A stretch of 47,794 nucleotides of DNA, from assembly GCA_964619265.1 (NCBI GenBank), contig CAZUCE010000033.1, positions 1 to 47,794 on the forward strand, in the 5' to 3' direction. The DNA is from CAZUCE01 sp964619265. Its GTDB lineage: Bacteria > Planctomycetota > UBA1135 > GCA-002686595. Positions 8,218 to 17,123 of this stretch are shown here, one piece after another. Positions within the stretch are counted from its first letter, which is position 1, and every line of letters starts with the position of its first letter. Below the pieces are notes generated by a model that had not been told where the DNA came from, made no database searches, and was given only the letters and a program-made list of their open reading frames with translations. The position numbers were made by a program, and so were the translations under genes.

Positions 8218-9467
8218 GCGAGCATCAGGCGACCGACCCTTCGCCGGATCGCTTGGTTGCGATCGTCGTCAACTACCAGAGCGGCTGGTTCGCCGAGGCC
8301 TGCGTCGCATCGCTTCTGTTCCAGTGGGAGCAGGAAGGCCGAGCGCGCGAGGACCTGGAGATCCTGGTCGTCGAGAACGCTTCGCCCACCGATCAGAGCG
8401 CGCACATGGAGCGCATCGAGACGGCCGGCGTGCGGGTGCTGCGCTCGGAGGAGAACCTTGGCTACGCCCGGGGCATGAACTACGGGTACGAGCACGCCAC
8501 TTGGCCCGAGGACGGCAAGCGCCCATTCGTCGCGATGCTGAACCCCGATCTGGTGTTCCTCGAAGGCTCGATCGGCCCGATGCTGGATTACTTGGCCCAG
8601 CATCCTGATGTTGGCCTGGTGACGCCGCGCGCGCACATCGACTTTGCGCAGGTCGTGCACTTGCCGCGCAACAGCACCCCGACGCCGATCGATGCTCTCC
8701 GTCTAAATTTGGCCCATCGTTTCGCGTGGGCGGGGCGGCGCTATGCCGCGCGCCGTCTCGCGCTCTCGATCCCTTGGATGGAGTCGGAGGACCCGATCGA
8801 AACGGTTGAACTGTCGGGCGCTTGCATGGTTTTGCCGCGGCGCGTGGTGGAAGATCTCGGCTATCTGCTCGATCCGCGCTACCCCTTGTACTTTGAGGAC
8901 ACCGACCTGTTCTTGACTCTGCGCCAGAAAGGCCTGCGGACCGTGCACCTTCCAGCGGCCAGCGTGCTGCATCACTGGTCGCGGTCGGCGGGTGTGGACA
9001 GCGATTTCGCCGGAGTTCCAGCCCAGCGTTACGCGATTTCGCACCGCCTGTACTTCGAAAAATTCCACGGCAAGTTCGGCGTCTGGTTCGCCACACGCAT
9101 GAACGCGTTGGGTGCCCGCTGGGCCCAGCGTGGGGTCAAGCCGCTATACGAGATCTCCGAGTTGGAGCAGCCCGAAGAGCCGCCGACGCTCACTTGGGAT
9201 CGCGAGCGCCGCGTGGTGCTCGAAATCGGTCTCACACCCAATTGGCTGATCGCCGCCGGTGTGTTGGCCGAAGGCAGCTCGTTTCGGTTTCCCGAGGAAG
9301 CCTGGGAGTGGTTGTTCCAGGGCGTCTACTACATCCGCGTTGTCGATCGCGACAGCCGCGAGACCGTTGGCGCCTGGCGTGTCATCAAGAGCGATTTGGC
9401 GCGCGACCGGCCGGTGACCGTGGAAGAGCTGGCCGCACGAGCCGGTGAGGCAAGCCATGTGGGCTGA
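8214..9467 (+). CDS. Glycosyltransferase family 2 (WbbL/rhamnosyltransferase-like)
   Basis: This 417-residue GT-A protein starts with the family 2 opening VAIVVNYQSG, followed by VVENASP. The metal/nucleotide-binding acid motif appears as NPD (MLNPDLVF). SGACMVLPR, the likely base region YFEDTDL and HHWSRSAG follow, an order typical of WbbL-like inverting transferases. The last 110 residues or so form an extra domain after the catalytic core; its Trp-rich appearance suggests a membrane-surface or protein-contact role, which is inference. The GTG start overlaps the ATPase stop by four bases. It probably adds one sugar of the exported glycan; donor and acceptor are unknown. Confidence 0.87.
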   Translation: MSEHQATDPSPDRLVAIVVNYQSGWFAEACVASLLFQWEQEGRAREDLEILVVENASPTDQSAHMERIETAGVRVLRSEENLGYARGMNYGYEHATWPEDGKRPFVAMLNPDLVFLEGSIGPMLDYLAQHPDVGLVTPRAHIDFAQVVHLPRNSTPTPIDALRLNLAHRFAWAGRRYAARRLALSIPWMESEDPIETVELSGACMVLPRRVVEDLGYLLDPRYPLYFEDTDLFLTLRQKGLRTVHLPAASVLHHWSRSAGVDSDFAGVPAQRYAISHRLYFEKFHGKFGVWFATRMNALGARWAQRGVKPLYEISELEQPEEPPTLTWDRERRVVLEIGLTPNWLIAAGVLAEGSSFRFPEEAWEWLFQGVYYIRVVDRDSRETVGAWRVIKSDLARDRPVTVEELAARAGEASHVG

Positions 9468-10140
9468 GCGCTCGCCGCTGCCGGAGGTGCCCGCGCGCCT
9501 TGAGTCCGGGCCGGTGCTGTACTTCGCACCGCATCCCGACGACGACCTGATCGGTGGGGGCGGCACGCTCGCGCTGCACCGCGAACAGGGCGATGCGGTG
9601 TTCGTGGTCATCGCCTACGACGGCGCGAAGGGCCAAATGGGTGAAGCCCGGTTGCCCGACGAGCGCTATGTGGAGCTGCGCGAAGCGGAAGCTCGCCGGG
9701 GCGGCGCGCACCTTGGGCTTACGGACTACCGCTTCCTGCGCTATCCCGAAGGCCACGAGCCCGACCCCGCCACGCTCGGCGCGGCGGTCAGTTCGTTGGC
9801 CGGGCTGATCCGAGAGCTCGCTCCGCGCACGATTTATGCGCCCTGGACCGGCGAGCATCAGATCGACCATCACGTGCTCGGCAAAGCGGTTCTAGCCGCC
9901 TGCTCGGAGGCTGGTTTTGCCGGGGCCGCCTGGGGCTTTGATGTGTGGACGCCACTCGTGCCGACCCGCGTGGTGGATGTGAGCCGCACCTGGGATCGGG
10001 TGCTGGCCGGCCTCGCCGAGCACGGCACGCAAACCGAATTCACCTCGCTCGCCCACCACGCGAGCGGTCTGGCCGCCCATCGTGCGCTATACCTCGAAAA
10101 GGGCGCGCGCTACGGAGAAGGTTTTTGCCCACTTGGCTAG
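9457..10140 (+). CDS. PIG-L/LmbE family deacetylase
   Basis: This 227-residue zinc-dependent N-deacetylase of the PIG-L (LmbE) family acts on N-acetylated sugars or related small molecules. The first metal motif is PHPDDD (His25, Asp27, Asp28) and the second metal ligand region is HQIDHH in the middle of the protein. The length is normal for a single-domain member. The ATG at 9457 lies inside the end of the GT2 gene (11-base overlap); a GTG at 9445 would add four residues. Because it is coupled to a glycosyltransferase and an exporter, the likely substrate is an N-acetyl-hexosamine in the exported glycan or its precursor. A second PIG-L domain occurs in the fusion at 11359-13071. Confidence 0.88.
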   Translation: MWAERSPLPEVPARLESGPVLYFAPHPDDDLIGGGGTLALHREQGDAVFVVIAYDGAKGQMGEARLPDERYVELREAEARRGGAHLGLTDYRFLRYPEGHEPDPATLGAAVSSLAGLIRELAPRTIYAPWTGEHQIDHHVLGKAVLAACSEAGFAGAAWGFDVWTPLVPTRVVDVSRTWDRVLAGLAEHGTQTEFTSLAHHASGLAAHRALYLEKGARYGEGFCPLG

Positions 10141-10141
10141 C

Positions 10142-10178
10142 CGTCTGCGGCAAGCACTCCGCCGCCGGTTGCTAGACG
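10142..10178. terminator. Candidate bidirectional terminator hairpin
   Basis: Between the convergent PIG-L and Rsm22-type genes, CGTCT (10142-10146) pairs with AGACG (10174-10178). Inside this, GCAA (10150-10153) pairs with TTGC (10169-10172). The stem is interrupted and there is no clear T-tract on either side. The position between two gene ends is the main support. Confidence 0.3.
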
Positions 10179-10190
10179 ATCCCGACTTGG

Positions 10191-11207
10191 TCAGGGCTGA
10201 TCCGAGTCGACTTCGACAGCGGTGAGCCGTTCGCCCTCCACGGTGGCGCGCACGCGCGGATTCAGGAGCTTGCCGCGATCGAGGGCCTTGAACAGTTGTT
10301 TGTTCGTACGCTGCAACAGATCGACGGTGCGGTAGCCGGTGGGGTCGCATAGGTCGAGGAAGGCGCGGCCCTTTTGGATGCGCGGGCGCCCCAGGATGCG
10401 GCTTTTGTCCTGATCGGCTTCGTGGGCTGAGCCCTCGGGGAGATCCCGCCGGACGAGCACCAGGTGCGACATGGGCAGGCTGCGCAGGTCGATCGAAAAG
10501 GTGTTCGCGAATCGGCGCCAGTGGTTTTCGGTGAAGGCGTCCTGGGAGGGGGTCGCGAATTGGTGGCACCAGTCGCGCCCGGCGGCGGCTGCGCCGGAGA
10601 GCGGGCAGGCGCTGTCGTGCGTGCAAGGAGAGATCGGGCGGAACGCATCGAGCAGTGCTTCGCGGACCTGGACCAGGCGCTCCGAAGCGGCGCGGTGACC
10701 GGGTTCGACCCACAAGACCACGTCGGCGGTGCGCAGCGCCGCGAGCCAGCGGGCCTCGGTGCTTTCGTCGAGTTCGGTGAGGACGTGGCTGATCAAGACC
10801 CAGCCGGTGAGTTCGGACGGGAGCTTGGTGCTGGCCTGAATCGGAGCCTCCGGGCGAGCCCGGCGCACCAGCCGTTCGGCGACCCTCAAGGAAGCCTGGG
10901 AGCGATCGATCAGAGTCAGGCCGTTGGTGCCGGCGGTGGGGAAGCGGCCGAGCAATTCGCGACTGGCCACGGCGCTCCCGCAGCCGAGGTCGGTGAAGGC
11001 TGGGGGCGGCGCCGGCAGCCGATCGGCGACCCGGTCCAGGACCTCGATCCACTTCCAGGAGATCCGCGCGCCGAAGGTGCGGTCGTAGAGGTCGACCAGG
11101 TGTTCGTCCTTCCAATAGTCGTCGAGGGCGCCGCCTTCCAAAAAGCGCTGACGAAGTTCGGTCAGTCGTCGTCCGTCGGGGCCCTTCCAGTCGATCGTTG
11201 CGTCCAT
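10191..11207 (-). CDS. Rsm22/METTL17-family methyltransferase-like protein
   Basis: This 338-residue protein has a SAM-binding Rossmann core with the glycine loop DLGCGSA at about 73-79. It then has the Rsm22 hallmark SPCTHDSACPL followed by DWCHQF, giving cysteines at about 195, 201 and 214. A fourth is in FLDLCDPTG near residue 300. In the mitochondrial homologue METTL17 the equivalent four cysteines hold an Fe-S cluster, and the protein acts in small ribosomal subunit assembly. By analogy this one may act on or near the small subunit rRNA. It is transcribed against all its neighbours and splits the glycan locus. Its ATG overlaps on the opposite strand the first possible start of the fusion gene, so the true divergent promoter probably lies within 11208-11358. 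Confidence 0.82.
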   Translation of the reverse strand: MDATIDWKGPDGRRLTELRQRFLEGGALDDYWKDEHLVDLYDRTFGARISWKWIEVLDRVADRLPAPPPAFTDLGCGSAVASRELLGRFPTAGTNGLTLIDRSQASLRVAERLVRRARPEAPIQASTKLPSELTGWVLISHVLTELDESTEARWLAALRTADVVLWVEPGHRAASERLVQVREALLDAFRPISPCTHDSACPLSGAAAAGRDWCHQFATPSQDAFTENHWRRFANTFSIDLRSLPMSHLVLVRRDLPEGSAHEADQDKSRILGRPRIQKGRAFLDLCDPTGYRTVDLLQRTNKQLFKALDRGKLLNPRVRATVEGERLTAVEVDSDQP

Positions 11208-11358
11208 GCGGAGAGAGGATACGGGGCGCCGGGGCTGGTCCGATGTGGCTCAGGGCATCTCTCGGAGCCGGGCTGGGAGCCAGGGCAGGTCCTCCGGTGC
11301 GACCCCATGGAGCGAGCGGCGGGGCGCTGGGCCGCTCCGCGCGATAGAGTTCGGGGCC
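11208..11358. promoter_or_regulatory. Probable divergent promoter region
   Basis: These 151 bases separate the Rsm22-type gene (minus) from my chosen start of the PIG-L-GT2 fusion (plus). The plus-strand frame is open here, but its translation is Arg/Gly/Ser-rich with no family resemblance, so I read it as non-coding. GATAGAGTTCGG at 11343-11354 could be a -10 region for the plus strand, but no matching -35 is evident. Confidence 0.3.
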
Positions 11359-13071
11359 TTGAAGCCTCTGTTCCCGCCCCTCTCGGACCCGAACGCTCTG
11401 CCGCGCCGGGTCCTGTGTTTCGCTCCTCACTCCGACGACGAAGTGCTGGGTTGCGGGGGCCTGTTGGCCTTTCACGCGGGCCGCGGAGACGAGCTGCGGG
11501 TCGTGGTCCTCACCGATGGCTCAGCCGGAGACCCCGGCGCCCGGATCGAGGACATCCGCGCCCAGCGGGAGGCGGAGTCCCGGGCGGCCGGCGAGCTGCT
11601 CGGGGTTCAAGACCATCGATTCTGGGCCTTGCCCGATGGCGAACTCTCCGGGGTCTCGGACCTCGAACAAAAGGTGCTCGCCGAATTGGAGTCCTTCCGG
11701 CCGGAGCTGGTCTACGCGCCCTCCCCCCAGGAGATGCACCCCGATCACCGCGCGGCTTCGCGAGCCGTGCTGGGCGCCGCAGCGCGCTCGCAGGTTCGGC
11801 CGCGGCTCCACTTGTACGGCGTCAACGCCCAGGTGCTGGCCGGGGCGCTTTACGACGTCACGGCTCTGTGGGAAACCAAGAAGAGGGCCGTCGAGCGTTT
11901 CGGGAGCCAGCTCGCGTACATGGACTTGCTCGGTCTGGGGCATGCGGTCGATCACGCGCGGACCGTCAACATCGAAGATCCCGCGATCGAGTACGTCGAA
12001 GGCTACGCCGACCTGCGGGCCGAGGATGCTTTGGTTTACGAAGCGCGAGTTGCGGCCTTGCTCGATAGCGTGGCTGGACCGGGACACGGACTCGAGCCGC
12101 GGGTTGACCGTGGATCTGCGGCGGAGCCGGCCAAACCGGGTTCGGAAGACCCGTTTGCGACGAGTGCCGTGCTGACCTCCTGGAACAAGTGCGATGCTGT
12201 GCTTGAGAACGTGCGTGGTCTCGAAGCGCAAGAGCGGCCATTCGCGGAGATCATCGTGGTGGACAATGCCAGCAGCGATGACACGGTGGCGCGGCTTGCC
12301 GCGGAGCATCCCGGCGTTCGCGTGATTGTGATGCCGCACTCCAACTACGGCGCTTGCGAGACGTTCAATATTGGCTTCGCCAGCGTGACAACGCCGTTGG
12401 TCGCAATTTTGGACGACGATGTGGTGCTTCCGACCGACTGGTTGCGCAAGGCGGTCGATCGGCTGGCCGAAGAGCCCGAGACAACAGCCATTGTTTCGAG
12501 CAAGGTGGTCGAGCCGGGCATGCCCGATAGCTTCAAGAACGCACCGAGCGTCAACACCGAACGCTACATGAGCACGTTCCGCGGATGTGGCAGCCTCGCG
12601 CGGATGGGGCCGCTTCGGGAAGCCGAGTTCTACGATGAGCGACTTTACATCTGGGGGAACGAGCGCGATTTGACCTGCCGGCTCCTGAATCTCGGCTACC
12701 GCGTGCTTCAGTACCCGGGGATCGAGACCTTCCACAAGACACCGTTCGGTATGCAGATGGGGAAGCGCAGCCTGTACTTCCACGCGCGCAATCCATGGCT
12801 GACCATGTTGAAGTACGCCCCGCTTGGCGAGCTTTTGAAGATGCCGTGGCTTGTGTTGACCCGGGTGGTCTTTCGAGGCGGCCAGGCCGAGGAAGAAGGC
12901 GCTGTTTCTGACGCGGTGGGCACGATCGGTGTGGGCAAGGCCCTGCGAACCACCCCCGGTGCTTGGTGGATCCTGGTGCGCGCCGCCTGGAGCGTTCTGA
13001 TGCACGTTCCCTACTGCCTCTCCCGTCGTCAGCCGGTGCGCGCCGCGGACTTCGAACTCCCGATCTCCTGA
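11359..13071 (+). CDS. Bifunctional PIG-L deacetylase-GT2 glycosyltransferase fusion
   Basis: This 570-residue protein has two enzyme domains in one frame. Residues 1-235 form a PIG-L zinc deacetylase, with PHSDDE (His24, Asp26, Asp27) and HPDH (His127, Asp129, His130). After a linker of about 30 residues, residues 267-530 form a family 2 glycosyltransferase with VVDNASSDD and an LDDD acid motif (352-354). An acceptor-side segment FRGCGSLARMG, a WGNERDL catalytic-base region and a membrane-proximal hydrophobic C-terminus follow. This suggests deacetylation and transfer of the same amino sugar, which is inference. The start is uncertain: I chose the TTG at 11359 because the conserved deacetylase begins right after it, while an ATG at 11206 would add 51 residues without family character. 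The next GT2 gene starts 11 bases downstream. Confidence 0.87.
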   Translation: MKPLFPPLSDPNALPRRVLCFAPHSDDEVLGCGGLLAFHAGRGDELRVVVLTDGSAGDPGARIEDIRAQREAESRAAGELLGVQDHRFWALPDGELSGVSDLEQKVLAELESFRPELVYAPSPQEMHPDHRAASRAVLGAAARSQVRPRLHLYGVNAQVLAGALYDVTALWETKKRAVERFGSQLAYMDLLGLGHAVDHARTVNIEDPAIEYVEGYADLRAEDALVYEARVAALLDSVAGPGHGLEPRVDRGSAAEPAKPGSEDPFATSAVLTSWNKCDAVLENVRGLEAQERPFAEIIVVDNASSDDTVARLAAEHPGVRVIVMPHSNYGACETFNIGFASVTTPLVAILDDDVVLPTDWLRKAVDRLAEEPETTAIVSSKVVEPGMPDSFKNAPSVNTERYMSTFRGCGSLARMGPLREAEFYDERLYIWGNERDLTCRLLNLGYRVLQYPGIETFHKTPFGMQMGKRSLYFHARNPWLTMLKYAPLGELLKMPWLVLTRVVFRGGQAEEEGAVSDAVGTIGVGKALRTTPGAWWILVRAAWSVLMHVPYCLSRRQPVRAADFELPIS

Positions 13072-13082
13072 GGCAGCGGACC

Positions 13083-14183
13083 ATGACTGGCGCGAAGCAG
13101 CAGGCAGCCGGGTCCGGTCGCGTTGGCCCGATCAGTGCCGTGGTCTGTAATTTCAACGGCGAGAAATACCTGCATGGCTGCTTGGATGCTCTGCTTGCAG
13201 AAGGCGACGAGCTCGATGAAATTCTGGTGGTCGACAACGGTTCGACCGACAACAGCCTCGCCACGCTCGCAAGCTCGTATCCGAACGTGAAGGTGTTGGC
13301 CCTTGGGGACAACGGTGGGCCGTGCGTCGCCCGAAACGCGGGCTTGCGCGAAGCGCGGAACCGGTGGGTGCTGGCCGTCGACAACGACGCGGTCCTGCGC
13401 CCGGGCACCACGGCCAAGCTGCGAGCCGCGCTGGACGCCGACCCCGGCGCCGTGTTGGCCCAGCCGCGCAGCGTGGTCGCCGGCGAGCCTGGGCGCATCC
13501 ACTACGACGGAGCCGAGTTTCACTACGTGGGGCTGTACGCTCTGCGAAACTTCTTCCAGCCGATCGCAGAGGCCAAGGGGCAGGGGGTTGTTCCGGTTTC
13601 GGGCTTTGTCTCGATCTGCGGTCTGATGGATCGCGAGACGGTCTTAGAACTCGGGGGCTACGACGAGCAACTGTTCATCCTGTTCGAGGACTTCGACCTG
13701 TCCCTGCGGCTACGGATCGCTGGTCATCGGCTGTTGTCCGTGGAAGATGCGCTCGTGGACCACGATGCTGGGACCCCGGGGATCTCCTTCCGGCAGGATG
13801 CCTATCCGGCCAAGCGGGCCTACTTTCATTCACGAAACCGCTGGCTGCTGCTGGCGAAGTGTTACTCGGTTCGCAGTCTGATCGTCGCGCTGCCCGGCCT
13901 CATGATCTACGAGCTGGTCTGGCTGCTGTTTACCCTGCGGTCGGGCCATTTGGGCCGTCATCTGCACGGGAAAGCTTCCTTCTTCAGGCGCCTGCCCCAG
14001 ACGCTCGCCCTGCGGCGGGTTGTTCAGCGCTCGCGGCGTTGCTCGGACCGCGATCTCCTGGTACCCGGACCCCTGACGCTCTCACCGCAGCTGGTCGAAA
14101 AGCCCCTGGCCGCCAAATTGGCGCGGGGACTGGACGCAGTTCTCAGCGGATGGTGGCGACTCGCCGGACGGTTGGCCGGCTGA
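13083..14183 (+). CDS. Glycosyltransferase family 2
   Basis: This 366-residue GT-A enzyme has the nucleotide-binding opening ISAVVCNFNGEKYL, VVDNGSTDNS, and an acid motif VDNDAV in place of the textbook DxD. ILFEDFDLSLRL forms the catalytic-base region. The C-terminal third has a hydrophobic stretch near IVALPGLMIYELVWLLF, suggesting it sits on the inner membrane surface. It resembles the GT2 half of the preceding fusion protein, so the two may have arisen by duplication. The ATG at 13083, 11 bases after the fusion stop, has a weak GAGG-like sequence upstream. Donor and acceptor are unknown. Confidence 0.87.
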   Translation: MTGAKQQAAGSGRVGPISAVVCNFNGEKYLHGCLDALLAEGDELDEILVVDNGSTDNSLATLASSYPNVKVLALGDNGGPCVARNAGLREARNRWVLAVDNDAVLRPGTTAKLRAALDADPGAVLAQPRSVVAGEPGRIHYDGAEFHYVGLYALRNFFQPIAEAKGQGVVPVSGFVSICGLMDRETVLELGGYDEQLFILFEDFDLSLRLRIAGHRLLSVEDALVDHDAGTPGISFRQDAYPAKRAYFHSRNRWLLLAKCYSVRSLIVALPGLMIYELVWLLFTLRSGHLGRHLHGKASFFRRLPQTLALRRVVQRSRRCSDRDLLVPGPLTLSPQLVEKPLAAKLARGLDAVLSGWWRLAGRLAG

Positions 14184-14250
14184 GAGGCAAGCAAGAAAGA
14201 GGGTAGGCTCTGCACTCTGCGGGCTTGCCCATCGACAGAGCCCTTCGAAC

Positions 14251-15687
14251 ATGCGCATCCTCCTCGTCAGCCACGACTTCCTGCCCCGGCATCCGGCGGG
14301 CACCGAGATCTACACCAATCAACTGGGACTCGCTCTTCGCCGGCGGGGGCACGAGGTGCACGTGTTTACCACCGAGAAGGACATCGGGCGGACGAATCTC
14401 GAGGTCGAGCTGCGCCACTACGGCGACCTGCCGGTCCACGAGCTGGTCAACAATCTGTTCTACAACGATTTTCACGAGACCTGGGATTACCCACCGGCGG
14501 TGGCATCCTTCGCTGCTTTCCTGGACGAGGTGTCGTTCGACGTGGTGCATTTCATGCACCTGATGTATCTGTCGGTGGGCTGCCTGGAAGAGGTCGCACG
14601 GCGCGGGCTACCCGTGTTCTACACGCTGCACGATTATTGGTTGCAGTGCCCGCGATTCGGCCAAAGGGTGCACGCCGACCGATCGATCTGCCACGCCATC
14701 GAGTTCCAGCGCTGTGGCGAGTGCATGTCGAACTTCAAGTTTCGTCAGACTCGGGTTCAGCGTGCGCTCGCTAAGGGCATCGCGGCGGTCAACCGCAAGA
14801 CCGGGGTGGACTTCGGCCCGCCGGCGCGTGGGCTCGCAGGACGGCTCGGCAAGAAGAGCACCGGGCTGGACAGCGAAGCCACCGAAGGCTGGGAGGGTTC
14901 GCTTGAGGAGGGCCGAGATTCCCCGGAGGCCGCGCCCATGCAGCGCGAAATTGAGGAGCGTGACCGCGCGCTGCGCCGGCGGATCTTGCCGGTGGTGGAC
15001 CGCTTCATCGCGCCCAGCCAATTCCTGCGCAACAGTTTCGTCTCTTGGGGCATTCCGGACGAGCAGATCGAATACCTCCGCACCGGGATCGACTTGACGC
15101 CGTTCGATGGCTTTCGGCGCGAGCGCGCCGATCACGTCCGTGTCGGATTCATCGGGACGGTCGTTCCGCACAAGGGTTTGCATGTGCTGTTGCGCGCCTG
15201 GGCTCGGCTCTCGAAGGAGCTTACCGACGAGCACGAACTGCGCATCTTCGGGCCCCTCCAGCACAACCCTTCCTACGTGAAAGCGGTTCGCGAGCTAGCT
15301 GAGGAAGTTCGCGTTCCGCTGCGCGGCGCCCTCAAGGCCGAAGAGGTCAGTCAGGCTCTGTGCCAGATCGACGTGTTGGTCGTGCCCAGCGTTTGGTACG
15401 AAAATTCACCGCTGATCATCTTGGAAGCCCTGGCGACGAGGACTCCGCTGGTGGTTTCGGATCTCGGCGGTATGGCCGAACTGGTGGAACCTGGGCGCAG
15501 CGGCGAGCGTTTCCGAGTTGGTGATCCCGAGTCGCTTGCCAAAGTTCTGCAAGGCTACATGGAAGAGCCGGAGCGTCTGGACGCGCTGTATCCCGACGAC
15601 CTGGTGGTTCGTTCCGTGGACCGCGACGCGGAACGACTGGAGCAACTCTACGGCGAGGCACGGGAAGTCCGCGCCCAGCGCCCGTGA
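14251..15687 (+). CDS. Glycosyltransferase family 4 with low-complexity insert
   Basis: This 478-residue GT-B enzyme opens MRILLVSHDFLPRHPAGTE and later has GFIGTVVPHKGL. Its donor site E-x7-E is in YENSPLIILEAL, followed by VVSDLGGMAE. After LHDYW at about 126-130 come cysteines 133, 147, 155 and 158. Residues about 175-235 are a Gly/Glu/Ser-rich insert between the two Rossmann domains that most relatives lack. The gene follows a 67-base gap after the GT2 gene. It ends in a GTGA overlap with the next GT4, so it heads a run of three coupled GT4 genes. It probably adds one hexose-type residue; specificity cannot be read. Confidence 0.88.
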   Translation: MRILLVSHDFLPRHPAGTEIYTNQLGLALRRRGHEVHVFTTEKDIGRTNLEVELRHYGDLPVHELVNNLFYNDFHETWDYPPAVASFAAFLDEVSFDVVHFMHLMYLSVGCLEEVARRGLPVFYTLHDYWLQCPRFGQRVHADRSICHAIEFQRCGECMSNFKFRQTRVQRALAKGIAAVNRKTGVDFGPPARGLAGRLGKKSTGLDSEATEGWEGSLEEGRDSPEAAPMQREIEERDRALRRRILPVVDRFIAPSQFLRNSFVSWGIPDEQIEYLRTGIDLTPFDGFRRERADHVRVGFIGTVVPHKGLHVLLRAWARLSKELTDEHELRIFGPLQHNPSYVKAVRELAEEVRVPLRGALKAEEVSQALCQIDVLVVPSVWYENSPLIILEALATRTPLVVSDLGGMAELVEPGRSGERFRVGDPESLAKVLQGYMEEPERLDALYPDDLVVRSVDRDAERLEQLYGEAREVRAQRP

Positions 15688-17123
15688 GTTCCTCGAACGC
15701 TGGGGCGAGCCAAGGGGATAAGCCGCTCGCGGTCGCGCTGTTCGTGCACGGTGCGCCGCCGGAATTGGAAGGCGGCACGGAACGAACCGTTTGGGACTTG
15801 GCTTTCGGTTTGGCGTGTGCCGGGCACCGGGTCGAGCTGGTGTGCGGTTCGGTGATTTGGCGCGAAGGAGGCGATCGCGATTCGGTCCCCGGGCCGGAAG
15901 TTCCCGGGCCTGGTTCGGTCACGGTCCATCGTTTGCACCGGGGCGACGCCCACTTCGAGCATTGGCACAAGGCGCGCAGCGAGCCGATGCGCGCGCGCAT
16001 CGAGGCTTTGTTGGACGAGCTGAAACCAGATGTTGCCCACGTTCACCACTGGTTGCGCTTGAGCCGAGACTTGATCGCAACCTGCGCGCGGGCGGGAGTG
16101 CCGGCGGTGGTTTCCTTGCACGATCACTGGACCTCGTGCTTGCTAGCTCATCGGGTCCGGCCAGACGAGCCTGGTACGTGTGGGCGACCCATGGGTCCGG
16201 GCGCCTGCGTGCCCTGCGCTCACCGGAATGTTCAGCCGGCGACGCCGTGGGTGGAGTTCGAATCGGAGGCGCTGGGGTTGGTCGAACATCGTCAAGAGTT
16301 AGCTCGCGAACTGGGGCTAGCCCGCGCGTGGATCGCTCCCTCGCGTTCCCACGGGCAGCGCGTGGAGGAATGGACCGGCGTGGCTGTCCCCGGGGCCGGA
16401 TTGCAGGTGGTTCCGCCCCCGGTGACACGATTGCCCCAGCGACGCGCAGACCGGAACTCGGCCGCGGGGGGCTCGCTTTCCGTGCTCGGACTTGGGCACC
16501 TGGCTTCGCACAAAGGAGCCCACCTGCTGTCGGGGGCCTTGGCCCGGCCAGGCGCCGAGTCGATCCGCGCCCACTGGTTGGGTGGCGAGGTGGACTCGGA
16601 CTATCGCGAAGCTCTGGCTCGAGCGGGTCGCGTTCAGTTGCACGGTGCCTTTGACATCGAACGCTTGCACGAGCATCCGGCTTTGGCCGAGGTCGATCTC
16701 TTCGTTTCGGGGTCTTTGGCCGACGAGTCCTATGGACTGGTGCTGGACGAAGCCCTGGCGCTTGGCTTACCAGCGTTGGTTCCCGACCGCGGAGCGCTGG
16801 CCGAGCGCGCTCCAGGCTTGGGCGGAGTCACGACCTATCGAGCGGGTTCCGAGGAGGCGCTCCACGGGGCGCTTGTCGCGCTCCTCGAGAACCGCAACCG
16901 CCTCGAGGCTTTGCGCGGTGAGGTCCCGGCTCGAGAGAGCCTGCTGCGCCCGCTCGAAGAGGTGGTGGAACTCACCGTGAACATCTACCGGTCGGCGATA
17001 CGCTCCGGAGCGCCCGAGCTGGCGCCCCTTGAGTGGTTCGAGGCCCGCATGACGCTTCATCGGGAGCAGCAGTGGGACGCGGGCCTAGCTCGCGCCGCTT
17101 CCGAAGGAGAAGGCAACGCATGA
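15684..17123 (+). CDS. Glycosyltransferase family 4
   Basis: This 479-residue GT-B protein starts with GTG at 15684, inside the stop of the preceding gene. The acceptor domain contains FVHGAPPELEGGTER. The shared SLHDHW segment is followed by cysteines 152, 166, 175 and 178. The donor domain has LGHLASHKGAHLL and the E-x7-E equivalent DESYGLVLDEAL. It is the most divergent of the three tandem GT4 proteins: its donor loop lacks the usual SxLGG and instead reads VPDRGALAE, so its donor sugar may differ. It ends in an ATGA overlap with the next GT4. Confidence 0.86.
   Translation: MSSSNAGASQGDKPLAVALFVHGAPPELEGGTERTVWDLAFGLACAGHRVELVCGSVIWREGGDRDSVPGPEVPGPGSVTVHRLHRGDAHFEHWHKARSEPMRARIEALLDELKPDVAHVHHWLRLSRDLIATCARAGVPAVVSLHDHWTSCLLAHRVRPDEPGTCGRPMGPGACVPCAHRNVQPATPWVEFESEALGLVEHRQELARELGLARAWIAPSRSHGQRVEEWTGVAVPGAGLQVVPPPVTRLPQRRADRNSAAGGSLSVLGLGHLASHKGAHLLSGALARPGAESIRAHWLGGEVDSDYREALARAGRVQLHGAFDIERLHEHPALAEVDLFVSGSLADESYGLVLDEALALGLPALVPDRGALAERAPGLGGVTTYRAGSEEALHGALVALLENRNRLEALRGEVPARESLLRPLEEVVELTVNIYRSAIRSGAPELAPLEWFEARMTLHREQQWDAGLARAASEGEGNA

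Noticed and set aside
10464..12068. A 534-codon plus-strand frame opposite the Rsm22-type gene
   Set aside because: It runs across two real genes in other frames and reads Arg/Gly/Pro-rich without motifs.
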